In this document: in pieces, positions 50,094 to 58,385 of the stretch | Layout of the letters: each line of letters starts with the position of its first letter | Numbering within the stretch: the stretch's first letter is position 1 | From: P52-10 sp041397365 | GTDB taxonomy: Bacteria; Pseudomonadota; Alphaproteobacteria; Rhizobiales; Xanthobacteraceae | Reading direction: 5' to 3' | Assembly (NCBI GenBank): GCA_041397365.1 | Contig: JAWKWT010000008.1 | Location: 1 to 64,000, forward strand | DNA: 64,000 nt | The notes under the pieces: model-generated | Databases searched by the model: none | The model's input: only the letters and a program-made list of their open reading frames with translations | What the model was told of the DNA's origin: nothing | Position numbers and translations under genes: made by a program

Positions 50094-50834
50094 ATGGATA
50101 GCGTCAAATCTGTTCTGCGCATCATCGAAGCCATCGCCGCCTCGCCGGAAATCGGCGTCTCCGATCTTTCGCGGCAGCTCAACCAGCCGAAGACCAGCGT
50201 CCAGCGCGGCCTCGTCACGCTGCACGAGGCCGGCTGGATCAAGCCGACCAACGAACCTCGCCGGCGCTGGAAGGTGACGTCCAAGCTGTTCATGCTGAGC
50301 CGCTCGGCGGAGACCGAAGCACGGCTTCGCCGTGCGGCCGTGCCGGTCATGCAATCGCTGCGCGACGAGACGCAGGAGACGACGCATCTGATGGTCCGCG
50401 AGGAGCGCTATCTGGTGCTGATCGAGCGGGTGGATTCGCCTCTCGCTCTGCGCACGGTGCGCGACCTCGGCTCACGCTCGCCGTTGCACATCACCGCGAA
50501 CGGCAAGGCTTATCTCGCGCATCTGCCGGCGCGCGAGCAGGAGGACTATCTGAACGGCAAGCTTACGGCCTGGACGGAAAAATCGAAGACCGACCCCGAA
50601 GCCCTGCGCAGGGATTTGTCGCTGATCCGAAAACTCGGATACGCGACCAACGCAGGCGAACTCGATCTTCATGTCAATGCAGTCGCAGCGCCGATCTTCA
50701 ACGAGGAAGGCCGCCCGATCGCATCGATGTCGATTTCCTGTCCGGCGTCGCGACTGCCAATGGAAAAATTTCCGGCACTCGGACGGCAGGTTCTCGCCGC
50801 CGCAAGGAGCGTGTCGCAGCGCCTCGGCGGATAG
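50094..50834 (+). CDS. IclR-family transcriptional regulator
   Basis: A 246-residue regulator. The winged helix-turn-helix covers residues about 3-60 ('VLRIIEAIAASPEIGVSDLS' then 'QLNQPKTSVQRGLVTLHEAG'). The C-terminal effector domain contains 'RVDSPLALRTVRDLGSRSPL' and 'HITANGKAYLAHL', usual in the family. It is divergent from the enoyl-CoA hydratase gene, so it probably controls that gene and perhaps itself. Small aromatic or short-chain acids are common ligands of the family; the ligand here is unknown. Confidence 0.94.
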   Translation: MDSVKSVLRIIEAIAASPEIGVSDLSRQLNQPKTSVQRGLVTLHEAGWIKPTNEPRRRWKVTSKLFMLSRSAETEARLRRAAVPVMQSLRDETQETTHLMVREERYLVLIERVDSPLALRTVRDLGSRSPLHITANGKAYLAHLPAREQEDYLNGKLTAWTEKSKTDPEALRRDLSLIRKLGYATNAGELDLHVNAVAAPIFNEEGRPIASMSISCPASRLPMEKFPALGRQVLAAARSVSQRLGG

Positions 50835-50935
50835 AGCGTCATCGGCGAAAAGCTTGCGGCCGACTTGATCGAGGCTGGAAGCCGGTTTGCGCTTCGCGGC
50901 CCTTCGAGTCGGAAAAGATCATGCTGGAATAGAGA
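50833..50935. repeat. Diverged, extended palindromic repeat, copy 4
   Basis: The outer parts 'GAGCGTCATCGGCGAAAAGC' and 'CGGAAAAGATCATGCTGGA' resemble the arms of the repeats at 17097, 26088 and 29994, but the interior is longer and degenerate. It begins at the iclR stop codon. Confidence 0.4.
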
Positions 50936-51464
50936 GACATACGACGTTCGCCACCGCATGGATCGGCGCGCAGATCGGCTCAGCCATTTACCTCTCTTTA
51001 GCTTTCGTTTTCGGCAAATCGCGGCGTCACGATTCGGGTCGGCTTCGTTCCGCACCCGTTCGGAGTCTTAAATCGTAGCGGCCGCTGCTCCAGAATGGCT
51101 CATCCGTCCGAACCGCATGAGCACACCGCGGCCTCGGTTAACCCGTTATTAGCGCTCAGTCATCCCGCCGCGCGCTATCCCGATTCGGGCCCGTTTCGTT
51201 CGGTCAGCGTTCGATGTCCTAACGCCGGCACGCCCTTCTGTCCCAAAACAGCGCAGTCTTGAGGGGTTGGAACTGAGCAGAAATACCGCTACAAAGGACC
51301 ACCGGCCGTCCTCCATGGCCGCTGCGAGATTGCCTCAGCGTCACCGCGCGGCGCTGAGGCAAATCGGCGCGCACAGGCCGTCGCGGCGCAGCCGCCGCCA
51401 GCGCAAAGGCCAGATCCAGCGTCAGAATCGCGAAGGATTTATCTAGTCAAATCAGCAGCTTGGC
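50936..51464. other. Long intergenic region, nothing recognised
   Basis: About 530 bases between iclR and tRNA-Pro. All frames are short and none shows a recognisable protein. Base composition is less GC-rich than the genes around it in places (for example 51280-51310). I see no RNA gene, repeat or transposase relic. Confidence 0.5.
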
Positions 51465-51541
51465 TGGTCGGGGCGGCAGGATTCGAACCTGCGACCCTCT
51501 GCTCCCAAAGCAGATGCGCTACCGGACTGCGCTACACCCCG
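51465..51541 (-). tRNA. tRNA-Pro (anticodon TGG)
   Basis: Minus strand: acceptor CGGGGTG/CGCCCCG with one weak pair, D-arm 'AGCGCAGTCCGGTAGCGC', anticodon loop TTTGGGA giving TGG, T-arm 'GGTTCGAATCC', encoded CCA. The C1-G72 start is characteristic of tRNA-Pro. Confidence 0.97.
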
Positions 51542-51612
51542 TTGTACGTGCGTGAATACACGCCGCACCAAAACCCCGCAAGCACAAGCAAGCCAGATCG
51601 GCGGAGCTGAAA

Positions 51613-52089
51613 CTACCGCCGCTCGAACAGCGGATGCGCCACCCGATCGCCGGGGGCAATGCCGAGCTTCTTCGCGGTTCCGGCGATGACTTCGAGCACA
51701 CCCCGCACCGGCCCGCCGGCCGGAATGATCGCCTCCGATTGCGGCGTCGTGTGTTCCGCGATCCGCAGGATACGCCCGTCGGCGCGGATGAAGATCATGT
51801 CGAGCGACAGAAAAGTGTTCTTCATCCACATCGACACGTTCTGCTCGGGCGAGAAATCGAACAGCATGCCGCGGCCATCCGGCAGCTCGCGCCGGAACAT
51901 CAAGCCCTTGGAACGCTCCTCCGCAGTCCGCATGACTTCCACCGCGAACACATGGACGCCGGATTTCGAGACGATCTCCAGCATTTCGGTCTCGGCGGCG
52001 CGCGCCTGCGCGGCGAGCGGAAGAACGAGAAGCGCGAGGGCCAGAGCGCGGATCGCACACATCCAACCGAAAGACCGGACGATCGACAT
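51613..52089 (-). CDS. DUF192 exported protein
   Basis: A 158-residue protein from ATG 52089, with a Sec signal ending 'LPLAAQARAAE'. The DUF192 core is clear: 'VEVMRTAEERSKGLMFRREL', 'MLFDFSPEQNVSMWMKNTF', 'LSLDMIFIRADGRI' and 'VLEVIAGTAKKLGIAPGDRV'. The domain forms a small beta-barrel found across bacteria and archaea without an assigned function. Confidence 0.92.
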   Translation of the reverse strand: MSIVRSFGWMCAIRALALALLVLPLAAQARAAETEMLEIVSKSGVHVFAVEVMRTAEERSKGLMFRRELPDGRGMLFDFSPEQNVSMWMKNTFLSLDMIFIRADGRILRIAEHTTPQSEAIIPAGGPVRGVLEVIAGTAKKLGIAPGDRVAHPLFERR

Positions 52090-52222
52090 CGATGCTTCCC
52101 AAATGGACAAGCCGAAACTGGCGCATCTGCCCAAGCATGGCAGACAGGGCGAGGTCAACTCAGACCCTGCGCACAGTGGCGTGAATGCGGGAGGGACGTG
52201 AACGCGGGCGGGCGGCGTGCCC

Positions 52223-52871
52223 TCAGTGCGACGACAGGCCGGGCGCGCCGGATTCCGGTTGGATCTCCGCGGCCATCAATCCCTTCGAGCCGGGCCCGTA
52301 GCGCACCAGCACGAATTGTCCCGGCCGCAGTTCGGCCATGCCGTAGCGGCGGAGCGTCTCCATATGCACGAAGATGTCCGGCGTGCCCTCGCCGCGTGTG
52401 AGAAGCCAGATCCCCGCAGCCGGTTGAACCACTTCACCTGCGCCCGCTCCAGCCCGCTGGTCGGCGCGACGCTGACATGAGTGCGCGGCGGCAGCATCTG
52501 CGCCGGATGGATCGCCGTCGATCATCCATCGAGACGACGCGGAACGCCTGATAGCCTTTCGGCCGTTGCAGAACCTCGCACACCAGCCGCGCGCCTTCAT
52601 AGGCGGTCTGATAGCCGTCGCGACGCAGGATGGTGACATGCAGCAGCACGTCGGGCGCGCCATTGTCGGGCACGATGAATCCGTAGCCCTTCGAGGCATC
52701 GAACCATTTGATGACGCCGCTGATCTCGATGAGGTTGGCGGCGGTGACGTCGGCGACATCCGCAAGCGTGTCGATCGATCCGTGCCGATCCATCGCCCGC
52801 GTTCCGCGAGTACCGGACAACTCTTGCGGTATTCCGCCGAGCCGCTTCGACTCGAATCCGTCCGACCCCAT
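52223..52871 (-). pseudogene. Two-domain cold-shock protein, two frameshifts
   Basis: Repaired, about 216 residues with two cold-shock domains. The first has 'GVIKWFDASKGYGFIVPDN' (RNP1 region) and 'DVLLHVTILRR' (RNP2). The second reads 'AQVKWFNRLRGxGF', then in another frame 'LTRGEGTPDIFVHMETLRRYG'. The breaks near 52527 (GATGATCGACG for GATGATTCGACG) and 52410 (TTC for TTTC) are one-base T losses. This is the alphaproteobacterial double-CSD type that binds single-stranded nucleic acid; the tail 'LMAAEIQPESGAPGLSSH' is intact. Confidence 0.88.
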
Positions 52872-53084
52872 GACCCCACACCTCAAAACCCGTAACCTGC
52901 TCGCCCTCGGCAGATCACCTCGCCTGTTCGATCGCGAACCAAGTCCCGCTTACGAACCAAGTCCGCTCGCGGACAACGCGATTGAAACGGCGAATCTCAA
53001 TGCGGACGATAACATTCCCGCGCAAGTCGCAAAGCCAAAAAACCGGGTTGTTTTGACCTATAAACAGCCTTGCGCGCGCCCGAA

Positions 53085-53849
53085 TCAGTTGCCGACGAAA
53101 GGACCGAGCGTTTCGCCGATGTCGAAACGCAGAACCAGATCGGCCATATCGTCCTGATCGGTCGGCTGATTGTTGACGATCACAAGCTTTGCGCCCGACC
53201 GTTTCGCCAGCATCGGAAATCCCGCTGCGGGCCAGACGACCAGCGATGAGCCGATCGCGATCATCAGATCACAATCCTGTGCAAGTTCGGTGGAACGCTG
53301 CATTGGGATTTCCGGCATCGCCTCGCCGAACGAGATCGTTGCGGTTTTGATCGGATCGTCGCAGGCCGTGCAGGACGGGGCTATGCCGCCTGAGGCGTCG
53401 AACTTCTCTCGCACCCATTCAATCTCGTAGCGCTGGCCGCAGCCGATGCAGCGCGCATAGCGCGTGTTTCCGTGCAGTTCGATAACGTCGTCTGGCGCGA
53501 TGCCCGAATTCTGATGCAGATTGTCGATGTTCTGCGTAATCACGCCCGGCACTTTTCCGGCACGATAGAGCGAGGCGATGGCGCGGTGGCCACGTCCGGG
53601 CTTTGCCGGAGCGAAGGTCGCCTCCATCGCGAAGCGGCGCTTCCAGGATTCGTTGCGCGCCTCCTGACTCGCGACGAATTCGTCGTAAGGAATCGGCCGG
53701 CTCTTGGTCCAGATTCCTCCGGGGGAACGAAAGTCGGGAATCCCGCATTCGGTCGAGATGCCCGCCCCGGTGAAGGGAACGATTTTGCGCGCAGCCGCAA
53801 TCATCTCGCCAAGCTGCTCGACTCCGCTATGAAGATCTTTTGCTATCAT
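53085..53849 (-). CDS. cobB: Sir2-family NAD-dependent protein deacylase
   Basis: A 254-residue sirtuin. NAD-binding motifs 'PFTGAGISTECGIPDFRSPG' and 'TQNIDNLHQNSG' are present, with the catalytic histidine in 'ELHGNTRYA'. A four-cysteine zinc site is seen as CIGC and CTAC. 'AIGSSLVVWPAAGFP' closes the nucleotide pocket. It removes acyl groups from protein lysines. It is divergent from gloA with a 39-base gap. Confidence 0.95.
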   Translation of the reverse strand: MIAKDLHSGVEQLGEMIAAARKIVPFTGAGISTECGIPDFRSPGGIWTKSRPIPYDEFVASQEARNESWKRRFAMEATFAPAKPGRGHRAIASLYRAGKVPGVITQNIDNLHQNSGIAPDDVIELHGNTRYARCIGCGQRYEIEWVREKFDASGGIAPSCTACDDPIKTATISFGEAMPEIPMQRSTELAQDCDLMIAIGSSLVVWPAAGFPMLAKRSGAKLVIVNNQPTDQDDMADLVLRFDIGETLGPFVGN

Positions 53850-53888
53850 GATGCTACGCTGACCGTTCGATCATTCCAGGAGTGCCAC

Positions 53889-54338
53889 ATGCGATATCTT
53901 CACACGATGCTAAGGGTTCGCAATCTCGATGTCGCGCTGAAGTTTTATTGCGATGCACTCGGGTTGAAGGAAGTCCGCCACGTCGACAATGAGAAGAGCC
54001 GCTTCACATTGGTGTTCCTCTGTGCGCCGGACGACGAAGGCGTGCTGGCGCAGTCGAAGGACGCGGTCAGCCGCTGGTGCGGAACTGACCTACAATTACG
54101 ACGAGGAGGACTACGGCGAGGCGCATGTTTCGGCCACCTCGCCTATGGGGTCGACGACATCTACGCCACCTGCGCGAAACTCCAGGCAAAGAGGATCGCC
54201 ATCAACCGCCCGCCCCGCGATGGCCAGATGGCATTCGTGCGCTCGCCCGACAACCATTCGATCGAATTGTTGCAGAAGGGAAACGCGCTTGCCCCGCAGG
54301 AACCGTGGGTTTCGATGCCCAATACCGGCCATTGGTGA
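53889..54338 (+). pseudogene. gloA: Lactoylglutathione lyase (glyoxalase I) with internal compensating frameshifts
   Basis: The frame is open for 149 residues and its ends are normal: 'MRYLHTMLRVRNLDVALKFY' (metal His near residue 5) and 'NRPPRDGQMAFVRSPDNHSI' with 'MPNTGHW'. The middle is out of frame between about 54078 and 54124: the conserved 'ELTYNYDEEDYGEAH' segment, which includes a metal ligand region, appears only in the next frame. Two indels therefore cancel, and an automatic caller would report an intact protein. The second is a likely GG-to-G loss (CATGTTTCGG for CATGGTTTCGG). GloA detoxifies methylglyoxal as the glutathione hemithioacetal. Confidence 0.85.
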
Positions 54339-54506
54339 GCGCCTGCGGCCAGCGATGCAATTTTCCGGAAATTTTGTTCCGAGAGGGAGCTGCTTGCCGG
54401 TCCCGGCAAACGACTCTATAGGTGACCGCGTCGCGGCAAACTGGCCTCGCGCCATTTGCTCCGGACCCGTTCGGCTTTTCGCCGGACGATCCTTGCGATC
54501 AAGCAC

Positions 54507-54583
54507 GCGCCCATCGTCTAGCGGTCTAGGACGTCGCCCTTTCACGGCGAAAACAGGGGGTTCGATTCCCCTTGGGCGCGCCA
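54507..54583 (+). tRNA. tRNA-Glu (anticodon TTC)
   Basis: Acceptor GCGCCCA paired with TGGGCGC, D-arm 'TCGTCTAGCGGTCTAGGA', anticodon loop CTTTCAC giving TTC, T-arm 'GGTTCGATTCC', encoded CCA. Confidence 0.97.
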
Positions 54584-54607
54584 TTTTGCTGTTCAGAACA
54601 AAATGGC
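54580..54607 (+). terminator. Hairpin overlapping the 3' end of tRNA-Glu
   Basis: GCCATTTTG and CAAAATGGC form a perfect 9-bp stem around a 10-base loop. The left arm uses the last bases of the tRNA. It may be the tRNA transcript terminator or a processing structure; it lacks a T-run. Confidence 0.4.
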
Positions 54608-54674
54608 GGACGTGGAGTAGCGTTGCGAAGTTAACGTCAACTCGAAACAGGCTTCGACGATCCCAAATCATCTC

Positions 54675-55421
54675 ATGCCTGAATTGCTTTTGCGCGTTGG
54701 CACCGCCGACATGGACCGTGCCGTCGCGCTACGCCGAATGCCGCAGGGTGGCAGTCATCTGGAGCGTTACGCGCGGCGGCTCAACGCCGCCGAGATCAGT
54801 TGTGCCGCTGCCGCCTGCCAGATGTTCTACCGGCCGCACCAGCGCAAGACCTACGAGCGCTGGGCACGGTCGACGCCGGCCGGGTTCAGTTTCTCGGTAA
54901 AAATGCCGAAAGCCATCACGCATGAGGCCCGGCTCACGGATTGCGAAGGGATGCTCGACCGCTTCGTGGCGGAGGTGACGGGGCTCGGCGACAAGCTTGG
55001 CGTCCTGCTCGTACAGTTACCGCCCAGCTTCAGTTTCGACAAACAGGTGGCCGATCGATTCTTCCGGGACTTGCGCGCGCGTCTCGATACCCCCACAGCC
55101 CTGGAGCCACGGCATCGGAGTTGGTTCACGTCCGGCGTGACAGGTTGGTTCGCCGATCTCGGCATAGCGCGTGTTGCGGCCGATCCGGCACCGGTTGCCG
55201 GAGCGAGCGAACCAGGCGGCTGGGCCGGTCTGGCCTATTTTCGCTGGCACGGTTCGCCGCGGATTTATTGTTCCGACTACGATGCCGCAGCGCTTGCCAC
55301 GCTGCAGAAAAAGCTTGACGAAAGCTGCCGGCGGAATGCGTCGACATGGTGCATCTTCGACAACACGGCCGAAGGGGCGGCGTTCGGAAACGCGCTGACG
55401 CTTGCGGATTCCGCCGCGTGA
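54675..55421 (+). CDS. DUF72 (YecE-like) protein
   Basis: A 248-residue DUF72 protein with a TIM-barrel-like fold. 'SHLERYARRLNAAEI' and 'MFYRPHQRKTYERWARSTP' begin the domain; 'FSFSVKMPKAITHEARL' and 'LGVLLVQLPPSFSFD' follow; 'YFRWHGSPRIYCSDYD' near residue 190 is the family hallmark. The segment 'ISCAAAACQM' just before 'FYRPH' differs from the usual 'EINSSFYR' and may reflect a local sequence error that kept the frame. The biochemical function of the family is not established. Confidence 0.88.
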   Translation: MPELLLRVGTADMDRAVALRRMPQGGSHLERYARRLNAAEISCAAAACQMFYRPHQRKTYERWARSTPAGFSFSVKMPKAITHEARLTDCEGMLDRFVAEVTGLGDKLGVLLVQLPPSFSFDKQVADRFFRDLRARLDTPTALEPRHRSWFTSGVTGWFADLGIARVAADPAPVAGASEPGGWAGLAYFRWHGSPRIYCSDYDAAALATLQKKLDESCRRNASTWCIFDNTAEGAAFGNALTLADSAA

Positions 55422-55444
55422 GATCCTGCCCTTTTCGCCACCGC

Positions 55445-56474
55445 TCAACTGTTCGGGCCGCGGCCCATGCCGATCGGCTGCCAACGCTTCAACTCGGTGC
55501 TTTGCAGGACGGACGGATTGACGCAGCTCATCGGCCAATAGCCGCCGAGCACCAGCGACAGCTCGTTGCCGACGCGGCGCTTGCGGGCTTCGTCGAAGCG
55601 CGCGGACGCGGACGCGTTGTGCGGCGAAAGCGTCACATTCTCCATGCGCAGCAGCGGATTGTTGTGCGAGGGCGGCTCCTGCTCCAGAACGTCGAGCGCG
55701 GCAGCGGCGATCCATTTCTCCTGCAACGCCCTGATGAGCGCTTCTTCGTCCACGGTCGGGCCCCGTCCGGTGTTGATGAACAACGCGGTCGGCTTCATCT
55801 GCCTGAAATGCGCCTCGCGCAGCATGTGGTTGCATTCGGGCCGCGCCGGCGCGTGCATCGAGACGAAATCCGATTGCGACAGCACTTCCGACAGCGTCGC
55901 CGGCAGAACGCCGTGATCTGAGATCAGCATTTCCTCGATGAACGGATCATAGGCCATCATCCGCAGGCCGAACGGCGCGGCCCGCTTCGCCACCGCGCGC
56001 GCCACACGACCGAACGAGATGAAGCCGAGCGTCTGCCCGGCCAGCCGCGGAATTTTCAACAGCGCCGGCCGCCTCGCTCCAGCGCCCTTCCCGCACCATT
56101 TTGTCCTGCTCGATGACGCGGCGGAAGCCGGCCAGCAGCAGCGCCATCGCGTGGTCCGCCACCTCCTCGATAAACGTGTCCGGCACGTTCGTCACCGGAA
56201 TACCGCGCGCGCTCGCGGCCTTCACGTCGACCGTATCGACGCCGACGCTGGGGAGCGAAATGACCTTGCAGCTATCCAGCGCGTCGATGATCGATTTGGT
56301 GATGCGGATGCCCTTTGCGTAGATGGCATCGGCATTCTTCGCCGCGGCGATGAACCCCGCTTCGTCGGCCGGCGCCTCGACGATCGCGGCGTCGATCGCC
56401 GCAAGCGCCTCGTTTTCCAGGTCGTATTTGCCGGCCGTCGCGCCCTTCGGCGTCACGATCTTGAATCTGGCCAT
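55445..56474 (-). pseudogene. D-2-hydroxyacid dehydrogenase (CtBP-like), one frameshift
   Basis: Repaired, about 343 residues. The N-terminal half reads 'MARFKIVTPKGATAGKYDLE' to 'MVREGRWSEAAG'. The C-terminal half resumes in another frame at 'LKIPRLAGQTLGFISFGRVA', an NAD-binding motif of the CtBP-like subgroup. Catalytic elements are visible: Arg in 'FINTGRGPTVDEEAL', and His in 'LSPHNASAS'. The break near 56062 is a one-base loss beside GGCGC. It should oxidise or reduce a 2-hydroxy/2-keto acid; the substrate is unknown. Confidence 0.88.
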
Positions 56475-56602
56475 CAGCCTGGTTCCCCTGTTCGCCGGCG
56501 GCTCGACCGCGCGCCACGGATCAGGCTATTGAGTTCCCTGCGTGCAGGTCAATGCGCAATGCAATACGCGCGGCACGCATCAACAGGACGACGAACGGCC
56601 GG

Positions 56603-57814
56603 ATGAAACCGTTTCTGAAAACACTGCTCGGCAATGCCGCCGCTTTCCTGCTCGGCACGGCGTTCGTGCTCGGCGCGCTGGAGATCGGGCTGCGGCTCAT
56701 GCCCGTCGCGACCGCGCCGGACGTGCAGCCGCCGACCGCCGACAATCCGATCCAGCGTTATGCCGCCAACACGCCCTTCACCTGGTCGATCGGCTGGAAT
56801 TTCGCGATCGTGACGCACGGCCGCACCAATGCGCAAGGCTTCGTCGCCTCCTCCGACTACGACGCCAAAGCCGATACGCCGCTCGTCGCGGTGATCGGCG
56901 ACAGCTACATCGAGGCGCTGGCGGTGCCGTTCGCGGACACCGTGACCGGCAAGCTTCAGCAGGCATTGGGACCGCGCGGCCGTGCTTACGCCTTCGCGCA
57001 GTCCGGCTCGCCGCTGAGCCAATACGTCGCCTATGCGCGGCACGCCTGCGAGACCTACCGTCCGCAGCGGCTAGTGTTCACGGTGGTCGGCAACGATTTC
57101 GACGAGAGCGTGTATGCCCACCGCAAGCGCAACGGCATTTTCCATCTGCACCCGCAGGCCGACGGCTCCTTCCGCTTCGAACTGACGCCGCTGCCCCCGC
57201 CCGGCCTCGCCGAGCGGATCGCCCGGCGCAGCGCGCTGGCGCTGTATCTGTTCCGAAACCTGTCGGCGACGGGCGGACTGATTGAAATCCTCAGCCCGGC
57301 GAAGGCGCGAGCCTCGACCGCGAGCCCGTATGTCGGCAACACCGCCGCCGACGCCGCCCCCGAGCGCGTGGCCGAGGGCGAAAAGGTGATCCGCTGGTTC
57401 CTCGATCAGCTCGCAGGCTCTCTCTGCGTCAAACCGGAAGACATCGTGATCGCGGTCGATGCGATGCGGCCGCAGATCTACGAAGGCCCGACGACGGAAG
57501 CCGCCGGCAACAGCTATTTCGGGCGGATGCGCAGCCACATCCTCAAAGAGGCGGCCGCGCGGCATGAAAGACCGTCGATCTCGAAACTGCGCGTTCGGGC
57601 CGATTTCGCGGCGAACGACCGACGTTTCGGCGGCGATCGACAATCACTGGAACGCTTACGGCCATGCGGTGGCCGCCAACGCCATTCTGAGAACGCGCTC
57701 GGGAACTTTGGCCACAGCCGGCCCGATAGCCCCGCCTCGATTGCGCGGAGCATCGCCAAATGCGGCAGACGGGCGGTCCCGCGACTGGCCGGAACACCAT
57801 GGCGACAGCACTGA
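56603..57814 (+). pseudogene. SGNH/GDSL hydrolase-like protein (SxtL-like position), frameshifted near C-terminus
   Basis: The frame gives about 400 residues. An N-terminal signal anchor ('LKTLLGNAAAFLLGTAFVLG') leads to a periplasmic SGNH domain: 'VAVIGDSYIEALAVPF' holds the GDS nucleophile, 'VFTVVGNDFDES' the GxND block. The D-x2-H motif ('DNHWNAYGHAVAANAIL') lies in a different frame from about 57612, so a frameshift separates it from the nucleophile. I start at ATG 56603; ATG 56552 is possible. The exact 3' end is uncertain, probably overlapping the next gene. It is the first of four co-directional genes ending in a carbamoyltransferase. Confidence 0.85.
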
Positions 57815-58217
57815 ATCCCTGAGATCCGGACGGCGAGAAGCCGCAAGGCTCCAACCGGGTTTCGGGTTGGTGTTCGCCGCCGTGTTCTTGATCGGCCTGT
57901 TCCCGCTGCTACGCTTGGACACACCGCGCTGGTGGGCGCTCGCGATCGCCGCCGGCTTCCTGGCGCTGGCGCTGGTGCTGCCGAACGTTCTCGCGCCGCC
58001 GCTCAACACGGTCTGGATGGCGTTCGGGCGGCTTTTGCACAAGATCGTCAGCCCGCTGGTGATGGGGGCGGTGTTCTTTCTTGCGGTCACGCCGGTCGCA
58101 CTCATCATGCGCGCACGCAAGAAAGACCTTCTCTCTGAAGCGGCGGCCGGCCTCGACGGCTACTGGATCGTGCGCGAGGCACCGGACGATCCGGCACAGA
58201 TGAAAAAGCAGTTTTAA
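57799..58217 (+). pseudogene. SxtJ-family membrane protein, N-terminal frameshifts
   Basis: The uninterrupted part reads 'FGLVFAAVFLIGLFPLL', 'WALAIAAGFLALALVLP' and, after 'WMAFGRLLHKIVSPLVMGAV', a third helix 'FFLAVTPVALIMRARKKDLL', ending 'YWIVREAPDDPAQMKKQF'. This three-helix, about 135-residue pattern is the SxtJ family, named for an unknown-function gene in saxitoxin clusters. The start 'MATALNP' at 57799 and the helices are in different frames, with indels near 57820 and 57853. The next gene starts 15 bases after the stop. Confidence 0.85.
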
Positions 58218-58232
58218 CCACAGGACACCGCG

Positions 58233-58382
58233 ATGGCGTTTCTGGCCGAAATTTTCGACTTCATGCGCACCCGGAAAAAATACTGGCTGGCGCCGATCAT
58301 TCTGGTGCTGCTGTTGTTCGGCGGACTGATCGTGCTGACGCAAGGCTCGGCCGTCGCGCCCTTCATCTACACGCTGTTCTGA
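58233..58382 (+). CDS. DUF5989 (SxtK-like) small membrane protein, 49 residues
   Basis: A 49-residue protein that is easily missed because of its size. It begins 'MAFLAEIFDFMRTRKKYWL' and has one membrane helix ('PIILVLLLFGGLIVLTQG') ending 'VAPFIYTLF'. The pattern of an amphipathic FxFxRxRKKYWL stretch plus one helix is the DUF5989 family, equivalent to SxtK. It lies 15 bases after the SxtJ-like gene and 3 bases before the carbamoyltransferase gene, with AGGACACCGCG as its ribosome-binding region. It is likely a partner of the membrane SxtJ-like protein. Confidence 0.9.
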   Translation: MAFLAEIFDFMRTRKKYWLAPIILVLLLFGGLIVLTQGSAVAPFIYTLF

Positions 58383-58385
58383 TCG

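Noticed and set aside
50936..51464. Remnant of a mobile element in the long gap after iclR
   Set aside because: No transposase-like reading frame, inverted terminal repeats or target duplication could be seen.
43481..54607. Integration sites at tRNA genes
   Set aside because: None of the five tRNA genes is flanked by an integrase or by a direct repeat of its 3' end, and neighbouring genes are ordinary chromosomal ones.
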